From contig NC_080539.1 in assembly GCF_028640845.1 (NCBI RefSeq), positions 190,411,436-190,475,435 of the forward strand: a stretch of 64,000 nucleotides of DNA, given 5' to 3'. The notes below the pieces were generated by a model. The model was not told the DNA's origin and did no database searches. It saw only the letters and a program-made list of their open reading frames with translations. Origin of the DNA: Ahaetulla prasina. Its lineage: Eukaryota; Chordata; Lepidosauria; Squamata; Colubridae. Positions within the stretch are counted from its first letter, which is position 1. Each line of letters opens with the position of its first letter. The translations under genes were made by a program, and so were the position numbers. Of the stretch, positions 11,437-21,802 are shown piece by piece.

Positions 11437-14270
11437 GAAATATTTCCAGTCATGTTAAATTGCCAAAGGCCTTCTTTGATTTGATGGAAGATTTAGAATT
11501 GCGAGAACGTAATGTAGAAGAGAGAGATTTTACTTTTTTTCCTGATAGACATCAATCATTTTCTAGAATTGATTTTATTTTAATTACTAATAATTTGTTT
11601 TTTAGAGTGCAAAAAACTAAAATTTGTTTCAGAATTTTGTCTGATCACAGTCCGGTTTGGATTGAGCTTGATTGGGAAAAGGAGGGCAGGAGTTCGTGGA
11701 GGATGAATGAGAATTAGTTTAAATATGAACAAAATGTAAATGAATGTAAAACTCAAATGAAGGAATTTTTTTTCTTTGAATATGGATAAGGGGACACCTA
11801 TAGAGATAGTTTGGGATGCTAGCAAGGCTTATATGAGGGGAATTTTATTGGATATGAGTAATAAATATAGAAACAGATTGCAGAAAAAGCGAAAGGAATT
11901 AGAAGAGGAAATTAAAAGGAAGTAACAGTTATTGGTATGTAATCCAGGAGACAGTAAAATAAAAGAGTCAATAAATATATTAAGAGGTCAATTTAATATG
12001 TTAATGGCAGATCAGGTGGCAACTAATTTACAATATGCAAAGCATAACTTGTTTAATAATGATAATAAACCTGGAAGGTGGTTAGCATATTTATTAAGAA
12101 AGAAACAGAAACAACGTATAATTGATAGAATAGAATAGAGGTAAGGAAGTATACCAGCAAAACTTGATTAAAAAAGCTTTTCTAAAATATTATACTAAGT
12201 TATATGCTAGAGATGTGATTAATGATGAAGATATAGATATTTACAAGAGTATGGTATCTTAGAAATTACAGCAGATCAAAGGTAAAAGTTGAACAAACTA
12301 ATTACTTCAGAGGAAATAGTGTTTGCAATTAAGCAGCTTAAAGCGAATAAAGCACCAGGTACAGATGGTTTGACAACTACTTATTATAAAAATTTACAAA
12401 ATGAGATGATGGAACAACTTAAGGTGTTATTTAATAGAATACAAAGGGGAGGAGAAGGTCCTCCCTCATGGAAGACAGCTTTTATCTCATTAATACCTAA
12501 AGAAGATCGAGATGGTGTTAAACCAGAGAATTATAGGCCAATATCGCTTTTAAATACTGATTATAAGATATTTGCTAAGATATTAGCGAATATATTGATG
12601 CCACTGATGACTCAAATAATACACAATGATCAAACAGGATTTATTAAGGGGAGGCAGATGAGATATAATATGAGACAAATTGTAAATTTACTTGAATATT
12701 TGGAAAGAAATAGCCAGGCCTCAGCAGCACTTTTTTTGGGGGGATGCGGAAAAAGCTTTTGATAGATTGGATTGGCAGTTTTTGTTTAAAGTAATAGAAA
12801 AAAATGCAATTTGGGGATTATTTTACTCAAGCAATTAAGGCTATATATCGAAAGCAAACAGCTCAAATAATAGTAAACGGTGGATTAACAGAATCTTTCA
12901 AGATTGAGAAAGGGACTAGACAAGGATGTCCCTTGTCACCGTTATTATTTATTTTAACTTTGGAAATATTATTGAACAATATACGTGGTTTAGATCGAAT
13001 AAAAGGAATTAGAATTAAAAACCAAGATTATAAATTAAGAACGTTTGCAGATGACCTGGTTGTTACTTTATCTCAACCAATATCTAAAGGAGACAATAGA
13101 TCAGTATAGTAAGGTATCTGGGTTTAAAGTGAATCAACAGAAGACAAAAATGATAATTAAAAACATGAATATACATCAGAAGGAAGAACTAGAAAGAATA
13201 ATTGGATATGAAGTAGTTAAAAAGGTCAAATACCTAGGTGTATATATTACAGCATCGAATGTAAAATTATATAAAAATAACTACGAGGTATTGTGGGGAA
13301 AAGTAACTAAAGAAATGGAGAATTGGAAGAAGTTACAATTATCATTGTTGGGAAGAGTGGCAGCTATGAATGTTTTGCCAAGATTTTTATTTTTGTTTCA
13401 AATGATTCCAATATTGAAGAAAGATGCAAATGGCATCTTTTACAGGAATGGCAAAAAGGGATTAGTAATTTTGTATGGAAGGGTAAAAAACCGAGAATAA
13501 AGTTAAAAATAATGCAAGACGTTAGGGAAAGAGGGGGTTTAAAAATGCCTAATTTGAAATTGTATTATGATGCAGTTGCTTTAGCTTTCATTTCTGATTG
13601 GATTAATTTAACAGAGGAAAGGGTTTTGAATATAGAAGGTTATGGTTTGTTACATGGTTGGCATGCATATGTATTATATGATAAGAAAACTGATAAGATA
13701 TTTAAGAATAATATGGTTAGAAATGCTTTGTTGAGGGTTTGGAAAAAATATCAATATAAGTTAGATGGAAAGATACCAATATGGGTTATCCCCAGACATA
13801 TGATAGAGAATATAAATATATTACAAAAAATGGAGGTTATTACTTTCAAAGAGCTTTTGATTATGGAAAAGGGGAATTACAATTAAAATCTAGGGAGAAA
13901 CTGAGGGATGAAGGGAGAAATTATACGTGGTTCCAGTATGGACAATTGCAATCTAGATGGAAAATAGATCAGAAAATTGGTATTAGGCAAAGTGATGATA
14001 ACTTGGTAAAACAAATAAAAGATCAAGGTCAACAGCATATGAAGAGATTATGTAACGTATTGGTAGAAATTGATTCAGAAATGGAGTTGGTCAAAGATTG
14101 TATGGTAAGATGGGCACAAAATTTTCAACAACCTATAATGTTAGAAACATGGGGAAAAATTTGGGTGAGGAATGTTAAATTTACGCAAGCACAAAATTTA
14201 AGAGAAAATTTTTATAAAATGTTTTATAGATGGCATTTAGATCCGAAAAAACTGTTGTGCATGTATCCAA

Positions 14271-14600
14271 GGGCCTCTGGTGGCGTAACAGGCTAATGCA
14301 GCCTATTATTAACAGCAACTGCTTGCAGGGCCTCTGGTGGCGTAACAGGCTAATGCAGCCTATTATTAACAGCAACTGCTTGCAATATTGCAGGTTCAAG
14401 TCCCACCAGGCCCAAGGTTGACTCAGCCTTCCATCCTTTATAAGGTAGGTAAAATGAGGACCCAGATTGTTGGGGGGCAATAAGTTGACTTTGTATATAA
14501 TATACAAATGGATGAAGACTATTGCTTGACATAGTGTAAGCCGCCCTGAGTCTTCGGAGAAGGGCGGGATATAAATGCAAAAAAAAAATTAAAAAAAAAA
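14271..14600 (+). mobile_element. tRNA-derived SINE with LINE-like tail, head duplicated
   Basis: Inserted in L1-A ORF2; the host sequence continues on both sides, as the uninterrupted L1-C copy at about 43590 shows. The SINE has a B-box-like ggttcaagtcccacc, a middle ccttccatcctttataagg, and a tail gccgccctgagtcttcggag followed by aagggcgggatataaat. The tail matches the 3' ends of LINE copies at 40394 and 58280. The first 57 bp are present twice in perfect tandem (14271-14327 and 14328-14384). A second copy of the family lies at 52452-52744 in reverse orientation. Confidence 0.85.
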
Positions 14601-15016
14601 TGTGAAAGCAAAATGTTGGAGATGTGATTGTGAGGATGCTACTTATTATCATATATGGTGGACTTGCAAAAAAATTAAAGCTTTTTGGATTAAAATATGG
14701 TGGATTATGCAGAACATTTTGAAGAAAATCAAGTTTGCTCCACAGTTCTTTTTATTAGGAATAATTCCAGATTGCACTGTTATAGAGACAAAGTTGATTT
14801 TGAACTTAATAACTGCTGCGAGATTTTGATTGCACAATATTGGAAGAAAGAAGACTTACCTACAATTGGAGAATGGATTAGTAAAGTATCATATTTAGCA
14901 GAAATGGCAAAAATTTCTGCCTACTTGAAAGACTATACACAAGAAAAATTTATTTTGGAATGGAGAAAGTGGATTGATTATATTCAAAATAAGTACCAGA
15001 TCAAAAAATACAATTA

Positions 15017-15664
15017 GTTTTTGAGTGAAGTTAGGATTTGCTATGTATTAGAGTTTAAGAAAGAAGGGAATTGATAGGGTGATGGTGTGAAATGACTGAG
15101 GATTATGTTTTATGTTATATTTTAGATTATGTTTGTTAGATACTATACCCTGTATTCTGTTCTGGGAAGTCTCGGGGGCGGGGAAATGGGGGAGGGAAGG
15201 GGGAAGATTATAAATTGATTGATTGCCATTGTACAGGAATAATTGTAGAATTAAATAAGTTGGAATGGTGTAAAATCAGGGCTGCTCAGCAACCACTCCA
15301 GAAGGGAAAGGGTAAGGAGAGAGGAGTAAAGAAGGAAGAAAGTAGGTAGGTAGGTAGGTAGGTAGGTAGGAGAGAAGGGAGGGGGAAGAAAGGATAGGAG
15401 GAGCAGAAGGAGGGGAAGATAGAGGGTTAAAGGGAAGTGAGAAGTGGGAAGGAGGAGGGGAAGTAGGTAAGCGAGGAGGAGGAAGGTGGGGAAAGTAGAA
15501 GAAGGATGAGAAGGGTAGAAAGGATTAAGGAAGGGAGTGGCGACTGAGCAGGCCTGATTGAGCTTAATTTGAGTATACGATCGATTGTTGGATAAGTGAT
15601 TGTATTGTACACTGGTCAAATTGTTGGAATTATTATGGAAAATAAAAACTTTTTTGGATAAAAA
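15017..15664 (+). other. L1-A 3'UTR with long polypurine tract
   Basis: After the ORF2 stop comes about 650 bp of 3'UTR. From about 15286 to 15537 nearly every base is a purine, including a (gtag)n run at about 15345-15370. The L1-C copy has the same arrangement at 44026-44671. It ends with an A-rich stretch before the 14-bp target duplication. Confidence 0.8.
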
Positions 15665-15845
15665 CAAAGGCAGGCAAGCGGAAGGCCAGGTGGAAAGCAG
15701 GCAAGCATGTTGTGGCCGCAGGGTGCGGGGAAGGGCGCTAGCAGCCTACTCCCTTCCCCACAGGCATGCCTGTTGCTGGGAAGGCGCAGTGATCCCTCGG
15801 CCAGGGCGGCCCTGGTGGGACTACATTGGCCTCTCAGCCTGCACC

Positions 15846-15944
15846 ATGTCCCACTCTGACCAGCCATGCAGCTACAAGGGCAGCAACAAGGGCAGCAACC
15901 TGGTCTTCACCAAAATGAAGGGCTACCTGCACTGGTCAGCCTGG
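15846..15944 (+). pseudogene. HDGF-family first-exon fragment (start of PWWP domain)
   Basis: Reads MSHSDQPCSYKGSNKG followed by SNLVFTKMKGYLHWSAW, 33 codons. Members of the HDGF/LEDGF family start with a short Met-led segment followed by a PWWP motif of the form DLVFAKMKGYPHWPAR; here 11 of 15 aligned residues of that core (LVFTKMKGYLHWSAW) are kept. Immediately after the last Trp codon stands gtaagc, a good splice donor, at the same place where exon 1 of HDGF-type genes ends. This looks like a piece of genomic DNA (exon plus donor), not a spliced copy. It sits inside the non-autonomous hAT-like element 3193-16640, so it was probably captured by it. No downstream PWWP exon is seen; the fragment should not make a functional protein. 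The exact family member is uncertain. Confidence 0.55.
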
Positions 15945-16548
15945 GTAAGCGCCACTGCCCAGGCCAAAAGGAAAGCGCCGCGGGCTCCATGGTGGCATGG
16001 CCAGGCCTGGCCCTCTTCTGGCATGGGGGGCTGCCACCCGCCTGCCCACCAGCAGCTTCTGCACCTCTCACTCCGCTTCTTTGCCGGTGGGAAGTGGTGC
16101 TGCGGCTGAGCTTCTTTCCCCTGGAGTGCCAGACTCTGTGGGCCAAGTTCCTGGAGTGGCACTGCTTGTCGGCCGGGCCAATCTGCAAAGAGAGCAGGCA
16201 AGTGGCCGGGTGGGAAGCAGTGGGCTGCTTTGGAGCCCCAATCACCGCGGAGCTGGCACAGGAGGCACATGGATCTGGGTGGAAGGTGCCCTTTTCTGCA
16301 GCATCCGCCTCCCCTCTTTGGTTTGCCCTGCAGGGGGGCTCTGCCTTTGTAGAAATGGGGCAGGCGGTTTGTATGGAGAATTGGCCGGGGGGATGCGTGG
16401 CCCACTGGGATGGAGAGCGGGGCAAGAGAAAGCTCCAAGGTTCACTTGTGCAGGCAAGCCAGATAGCGGAGGGAAACTAAAAGCATTGGGGGCTTCAGAA
16501 GGGCAGAATGTGCTTCAGAATGTGCAGCTCCTGGCTCTAATGTGAGTG
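15945..16548 (+). other. GC-rich interior of hAT-like element, no gene recognised
   Basis: Long frames are open on both strands because of the high GC content. None shows a family motif I can name. It may be intron sequence taken along with the HDGF-like exon. It ends with gccatgcccacc/caagccacacccac motifs that belong to the element's right end. Confidence 0.4.
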
Positions 16549-16648
16549 AGTGATGTCAAGTTGGCCATGCCCACCTTGTCACATTACCACCAAGCCACAC
16601 CCACAGAACCGGTAGGGAAAATTTTTGGATTTCACTACTGGGTCAGTC

Positions 16649-16730
16649 ACATGGGTGCCTCAATTTACAATTGTCATGACTTACAACAGAAATTCCAGGC
16701 TCCATTAGGGTTGTACGAGGACTACCTGGA
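16649..16730. repeat. Old interspersed repeat, right half
   Basis: Continuation of the repeat at 2994-3192: tttacaattgtcatgactta, ending in gtacgaggactacctgg. It confirms that the element between is an insertion. Confidence 0.5.
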
Positions 16731-17640
16731 TATAAATTGGTTCGAATCAAATAGGTTCCTGACCAATCTAGCTGAAAACTTTGTTCTCCAAAAGATAGAG
16801 GAGAGAACTAGAGGGACAGTTGGACTTAATTCTTGCAAACAGAGAAAAAGTGATAGAGGGAGTTGAAACCACAGGAACTGTCAGATCCCTAATGTGATAC
16901 TACCATTCTTATGGAGGGAGGGGGGATAAGCTGTATTTTTTAACTTTTTTACTGGCACCTAAGCACCCTGCAATATTCTCAGTTTTTGGAAATGAAATAA
17001 GGAGGGAGAGCCATATGGATTTTGTCAGTTGGTTGAAAGCGAAAGAAGACCATGTAAATGGATTCTTATCTGGCTCTCAGGACAGCCATCACAATAAACA
17101 TCTTCACAACTGTGAATTTGCTGAAATTCGAACTGGAGGGATGGATTCTAGAGCCCTATTTCTTTGCAGTTTGGGAGGAAATTTAGAGTCTGCTTTGCCT
17201 GTTCTGCTATCACTTCTTCTCAATAAAAGGGGGGGAAAAGGGGTGTGTGTGAAAATTTTTGTAAAGACTTTTTCAATAAAAATAAAAATAAAAAGTTCCT
17301 TTTGAAATACCACATTTCAAGAGTCTATACTTTCTTGGGAAAGGAGGAGAGGCAGATCCTTACAGGAACTTTGGGTGAGAGTGATCATGTCATACTAGAA
17401 TTCAACATAATGCAAATACAGCAATATAACATAATGATACCAGAGTCCTAGATATTAGAAGAGCTGATTTTTAAGAAACTCAGAGAGAACTTGGGAAAGA
17501 TTCCTTGAATGAAAATCTTAATTTGATATGTTGTGAAAATGACTTAAATTTGATGGAAATAGTGTCTGACTGTTGGGAGAAATTATAGAAAGAAAAAAGG
17601 ACGAACTAAGAAGAAACATAAAAGGCAAACACCATCTGGA
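16731..17640 (+). pseudogene. CR1 LINE endonuclease fragment, split by a solo LTR
   Basis: The left piece reads SNRFLTNLAENFVLQKIEER and, after a frameshift, DLILANREKVIEGVE, close to the CR1 endonuclease pattern DLLLTNRE. The right piece (from 17370) reads TLGESDHVILEFNI, containing the SDH motif, and then decays. Between them lies a solo LTR; joining the flanks gives a continuous CR1 reading. The end near 17640 meets L1-D. Confidence 0.75.
16879..17364. mobile_element. Solo LTR, 486 bp, in CR1
   Basis: Starts tgtcagatccc and ends agatccttaca, flanked by the perfect 5-bp duplication ggaac (16874-16878, 17365-17369). It has caataaaa polyadenylation-type signals at about 17220 and 17273. TG...CA ends and 5-bp duplication fit an endogenous retrovirus or related LTR element. 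No internal region remains, so recombination between two LTRs is the likely cause. Confidence 0.8.
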
Positions 17641-20600
17641 AAGCTGTTTTTCCTGTTAACAAATAACATAACAAATTAATGGAAATGGAATATGAAAATA
17701 TATGCATAATTGGAGATTATAATGCAATAGTGGACATTAAAAAAGATTACAAAAGTAATAAGAAAAACAAGAAGAAAAACATACTACCAACATTGTTCTT
17801 TGAAATGACATCAGAACTAAATTTACAGAATGTAAATTTCACGGGACAAATAGTCAATATACATTTTATTCAAATCCACACCAGTCTTGGTCAAGGATTG
17901 ACATGGCATTGGTGACACTGGGACTGCGAAAAGAGATAGAAGAAATAGAAATAGAGACCAATAACTGGGAGGATTATAATCCAATAAAATTAATATGTAA
18001 AGTACAGAAAAAGAAAAAAAGATGGACAATGAACCAACATTTATTAAACGACAAAGATTACAGACAAATGTTAGAAAAAGAGCTGAGATTATTTTTTACA
18101 GTAAACAAAAAAGAAGACACATTACTACAAAACCTGTGGGAGACCACAAAAGCTTACATATGTGGACTAACAATAGCGTATACTGTAAGAAAAAATAAGA
18201 AAATATCAACAAGAGATGTTACAGGAAGAAAAGTGGAACTCGAGCTACAGAAAGAGCCCCATAATAATAAGAGAAAAGAAAAAAGAGATTACATAAAACA
18301 CAAACTTAATTTGATCATGCAAGAAGAAATGGCACAGAAAATTAAGATGGCAAAACAAAAAATTTTCGAGCGTGCAAATAAACCAGGAGAATGGTTGCAT
18401 ATAAATAAAAAAAGAAAAAGAGAAAAGAATAATATACCAACTACAGGATGAGAAAGGAGTGATTCAACATAGAAGGGAAGAAAAAAAGAATATAATAGAA
18501 GAATTTTTTATAAAATTATATTCCCAAGATAATATTGCAGAGGAAAAGGTCAAACAATATTTAGACACATTGAGCATAAACCAAATTACAGAAGAGCAAA
18601 GAGAGATGTTAAATGGAGCAATAACCAAAACGAAACTAGGGGCAGCATTGAAAAAGCAAAAAAATCACAAATCACCAGGGCCAGATGGAATTCCTGTTGA
18701 GTTGTACAAAAATATACAAGAAATGTTAGAATGGTTAATATTAGAAATATTTAATGAAGCACTTGAAGAGGCCAAATTACCAATAACATGGACAGAAGAA
18801 CCCTTATTCCAAAGGAAGATACAGATCGTCAGCAAATCAAAAATTACAGACCCATCTCATTATTAAACACGGATTACAAAATATTTGCCTCGATTGTATC
18901 AGAAAGAGTCAAAAGAGTCTTAAATGAAAGTATCCATTCAGATCAAAATGGTTTCTTACCAAGATGACGGATAAAAAATAAAATGAGAACGATATAAATA
19001 CATTAGAGTATTATGAGGTACATCCGGAAAAACAAGCTGCACTGGTTTTCCTTGATGTCCAGAAAGCATTTGATAATTTAAATTGGAAATTTATTATTAC
19101 ACAATTAAAAAATATGAAATTTGGGGGGAAATTCGTAAAGATGGTGGAAAAAAATTATTCAATTCAAATGGCAAAAGTGATAATGTACGGTTGACACCAC
19201 AGAAAAATTTGACACAACAAAAGGACAAGGATGTTCGCTTTCTCCTCTTCTAGTTATCCTAACTTTAGAAACACTTTTAATAAAAATTAGAAAGGATCAG
19301 AATATAAAAGATTTAAAAATTAAAAAAGAGTACAAAGTCCAAGTATTCGTGGATGATTTAGTGTTTATTTTAGAAGAACCATTAGAATCAGGACCTAAAT
19401 TAATTCGAAAAGAATTTGGCGAGGCAGCAGGGCTCAAAATTAATAAAAGTAAAACAAAAATAATAACAAAAAATCTTACAAAAAAACAAGATAGGGAATT
19501 GGAAGAAAAAACAAATAGCAAATAGCTACGAAAGTAAAATATTTAGGAATTTGGCTGTTGGCTAAATGCTCCTCAATCAAGGAAGATAATTACGATAAAT
19601 TAATACTGCAAATAAAAAAAGGACTTAGAAAATTGGAAAAATCTTCAACTGTCACTCACTGGAAGGATAGCCTCTATTAAAATGAACATATTACTGAGAG
19701 TACTGTTTCTATTCCAAGTTACACCAATAAAACCAAGGAAATCTTTTTTTGAGGATTTAAATAAATTAACCACAAAATACATTTGGCAAGGGAAAAAATA
19801 AAGGATTAAATTAAAATTATTTCAGGATAGCAAAGAGAAAGGAGGCTTTGCACTCCCAGATTGGGAACTGTATTATCAGGCAACTGCTTTAACATGGGTT
19901 AAAGATTGGATTGAAATAAAAAATAAGAGGATCCTAACACTAGAAGGGCATGACCTACAATTAGGATGGCATGCATTTATATGGGATGGTAAAAATAAAT
20001 CCCAGTTATTTTCAAAGACACCTAATTAGGAATGCCTTATTACAGGTCTGGCAAAAAATAAAAAAAGACCGCTATACCAAAACACCAAACTGGTTATCCA
20101 CAATGGAAATGCTGAAATGCTTAAACCTAACAGACATAGATAAATTAATAAGATATAAGGATATGATAAATTAACAAGGGAATTTGAAAACCAGACAAGA
20201 ATTAAAAGATCACGGTATAGATATAGATTGGTGGACATACGTATATGAAAATCCAGATCAGATATAGAAAAAATATAAAATTATACAAATTCCAAAAAGA
20301 ACAGCAGGAACTAGATGTTAGCCTCTGCCTATGATGCTTTCTTGCTATCACCTGCCATTGTAACGAGAGGGGGAAGGTTTTGCTGGTATATGTGGGGGAA
20401 GCGAGGTGGTGGAGACGTCTCGAGAAAGGGGAGGAAACGTCTCACAGGCTTCAAGCAGCTGTGAAAGGAACTGATAGCTGTCAAGGTCAACCATTCCGGC
20501 ATACCAGAGAGATGGGGCCCGTCTGAAGAAAAGCTCCACATGACACCTTGGGGAGATGTGGATTGGACACTGAACCTGATTCCTTGGGGGGGGGGAGATT

Positions 20601-21716
20601 TGGGATTGCTTTCAATATTTAATTCTCACACATATTGCTTCAGAGCTTGCTTTTCTTTTGTTGCATTCAGTTTATACTCAGTAAAAATACCTTTCTCTAT
20701 AGACATGGAGTTGGGGTTTTTCTTTCTTGGGTTTTGAATGGAGGCACGCCTGAAACTAGACAGGATTTTACAAGGAACGGAAAAAAAGTTGAATAGGAAA
20801 ATATATAAATATTTATTGAGATATAAAATGGAAGAAGAAATGTTTAAAGAAACAATGATAAGCTGGGCAAAAAATTTTGGATATAGCATAGATTTGGAGA
20901 AATGGGAAAAACTTGGAAATAAATTTGAAATTGACAATGTCAGCGGCTTACAAGGAAAACCAGTACAAGATGTTCTATAGATGGTACCTCCCACCAGCAA
21001 GGCTTGCTAAGATGTTACCAAACTCATCCCTATTTGCTGGAAATGTAAGAAATCATACGGGACATATCATCTATGGTGGACTTGTGTGACAGCAAAAAAG
21101 TATTGGACTAAAATTAAAAAGTGGTTTGAAGAGATAACTGAACAACATATAGACTGGAAACCGAAACTATTTTTATTGGGCATATCCACAAGAAATTATA
21201 ATAAAGAAATACAATATCTCATTCTACATATTATAACTGCAGCTAGGATAACATATGGACAAAATTGGAAAAATAATGTCATACCAAAAGATGAAGAGGT
21301 GATAAGAAAAATTTTGGACTGTGAGGAGATAGATAAATTGACGAAAGAAATAAAAGGAAAAGATGAAACAGAATATCACTTAATATGGGAAAAATGGTAC
21401 AAATGGTTAGAGGACAGGAATAACAAACAAGAAAACACATAACAGAGATGATTTAGAAACCAGGAAGCATCAACAAAATATTAAATATATAATATATGTA
21501 AAGTAACATATGGATATAATAGTATGTATAATAAGTAAGGAGTAATGTATATAATATATGAGTAATAAGGGAACCACAAAAATAAACATGTGAATATGTA
21601 GGTGGGGGGGACATAAACTGTGGATATACACCGATATGGAACTGTTGTAAAATGGAAATTTTTCTTTTCTTTTTGTTTTTAAAGAAAAAATAATAAAAAA
21701 TATTTATTAAAAAAAA
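17641..21716 (+). mobile_element. L1-D: 5'-truncated LINE-1, broken ORF2
   Basis: A third L1 lineage. It starts inside the endonuclease (ICIIGDYNAIVDIKKD) and keeps pieces of the linker (RANKPGEWL), reverse transcriptase (HKSPGPDGIPVELYKN, LDVQKAFDNLNW, VDDLVFIL), and C-terminal region ending in IWEKWYKWLEDRNNK at 21442. There are many frameshifts and stops. An LTR (20316-20753) splits the C-terminal part: the ELDRILQGTEKK segment is restored across it. The 3'UTR ends in an A-rich stretch at about 21716. Confidence 0.8.
20316..20753 (+). mobile_element. Solo LTR, 438 bp, in L1-D
   Basis: Begins tgttagcctctgcc. The heptamer aactaga flanks both sides (20309-20315 and 20754-20760), of which 5-7 bp would be the target duplication. 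The sequence is homologous along most of its length to 36262-36690 (shared cattcagtt.atactcagta and tacctttctctat). No internal region. Confidence 0.75.
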
Positions 21717-21802
21717 GATCCCAAGGGAAGCGCAAGAGAGACTGATCAAAAAGTCAATAAAAGTTAAAATACTAAAAAGGGCAAGAGATGATGGATAGAT
21801 AT

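Larger units (their letters stand above)
5362..15016 (+). pseudogene. L1-A ORF2 (endonuclease/RT), split and decayed
   Basis: Begins MAIRLLSWNVNGLN (endonuclease motif I) at 5362. The front part (to 5817) has a deletion after the KQFKN segment and an in-frame stop at 5623-5625. L1-B then interrupts it; coding resumes at 11454. Visible landmarks in fragments: SFSRIDFILIT and SDHSPVWIEL (endonuclease), KAPGTDGL, NYRPISLLNTDYK, GFIKGRQM, GCPLSPLLF and FADDLVV (reverse transcriptase), and near the end the zinc-knuckle-like CDCEDATYYHIWWTC. There are many stops and frameshifts, for example a stop in place of Leu near 11717, a shift near 11765, a stop near 12138, and small deletions near 13088. A SINE interrupts the C-terminal part. 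Non-functional. Confidence 0.85.
3551..15664 (+). mobile_element. L1-A: LINE-1 with nested L1-B and SINE
   Basis: A 5'-complete L1 flanked by a perfect 14-bp target duplication (caaaggcaggcaag at 3537-3550 and 15665-15678). Order: 5'UTR, intact ORF1, broken ORF2, 3'UTR with a polypurine tract, A-rich end. It is interrupted by L1-B (5818-11436) and by a SINE (14271-14600). Removing these leaves roughly 6.1 kb, the normal L1 length. ORF1 ends inside the first codons of ORF2 (11-bp overlap), the same as in L1-B. Confidence 0.9.
3193..16640. mobile_element. Non-autonomous hAT-like element (split by L1-A)
   Basis: The left end reads caagggtgaaatcc and the right end ggatttcactactg, imperfect inverted ends like those of the hAT copies at 22117, 31004 and 44852. 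Flanks are agtcagtc and ggtcagtc, seven of eight bases alike, fitting an 8-bp hAT target duplication. Without the L1-A insertion the element is about 1.3 kb (3193-3550 plus 15679-16640). The inside is GC-rich and differs from the other copies: it carries an HDGF-like exon fragment at 15846-15944. No transposase is present, so it would have moved with an enzyme encoded elsewhere. Confidence 0.65.

Noticed and set aside
15251..15667. Minus-strand frame of 138 codons rich in Leu, Pro and Ser
   Set aside because: It is the complement of the L1-A 3'UTR polypurine tract; the same happens at 44201-44702 in L1-C.
15907..16545. Several overlapping open frames of 170-200 codons on both strands
   Set aside because: High GC content of the hAT-like element keeps frames open; translations are low in recognisable motifs and conflict with each other.
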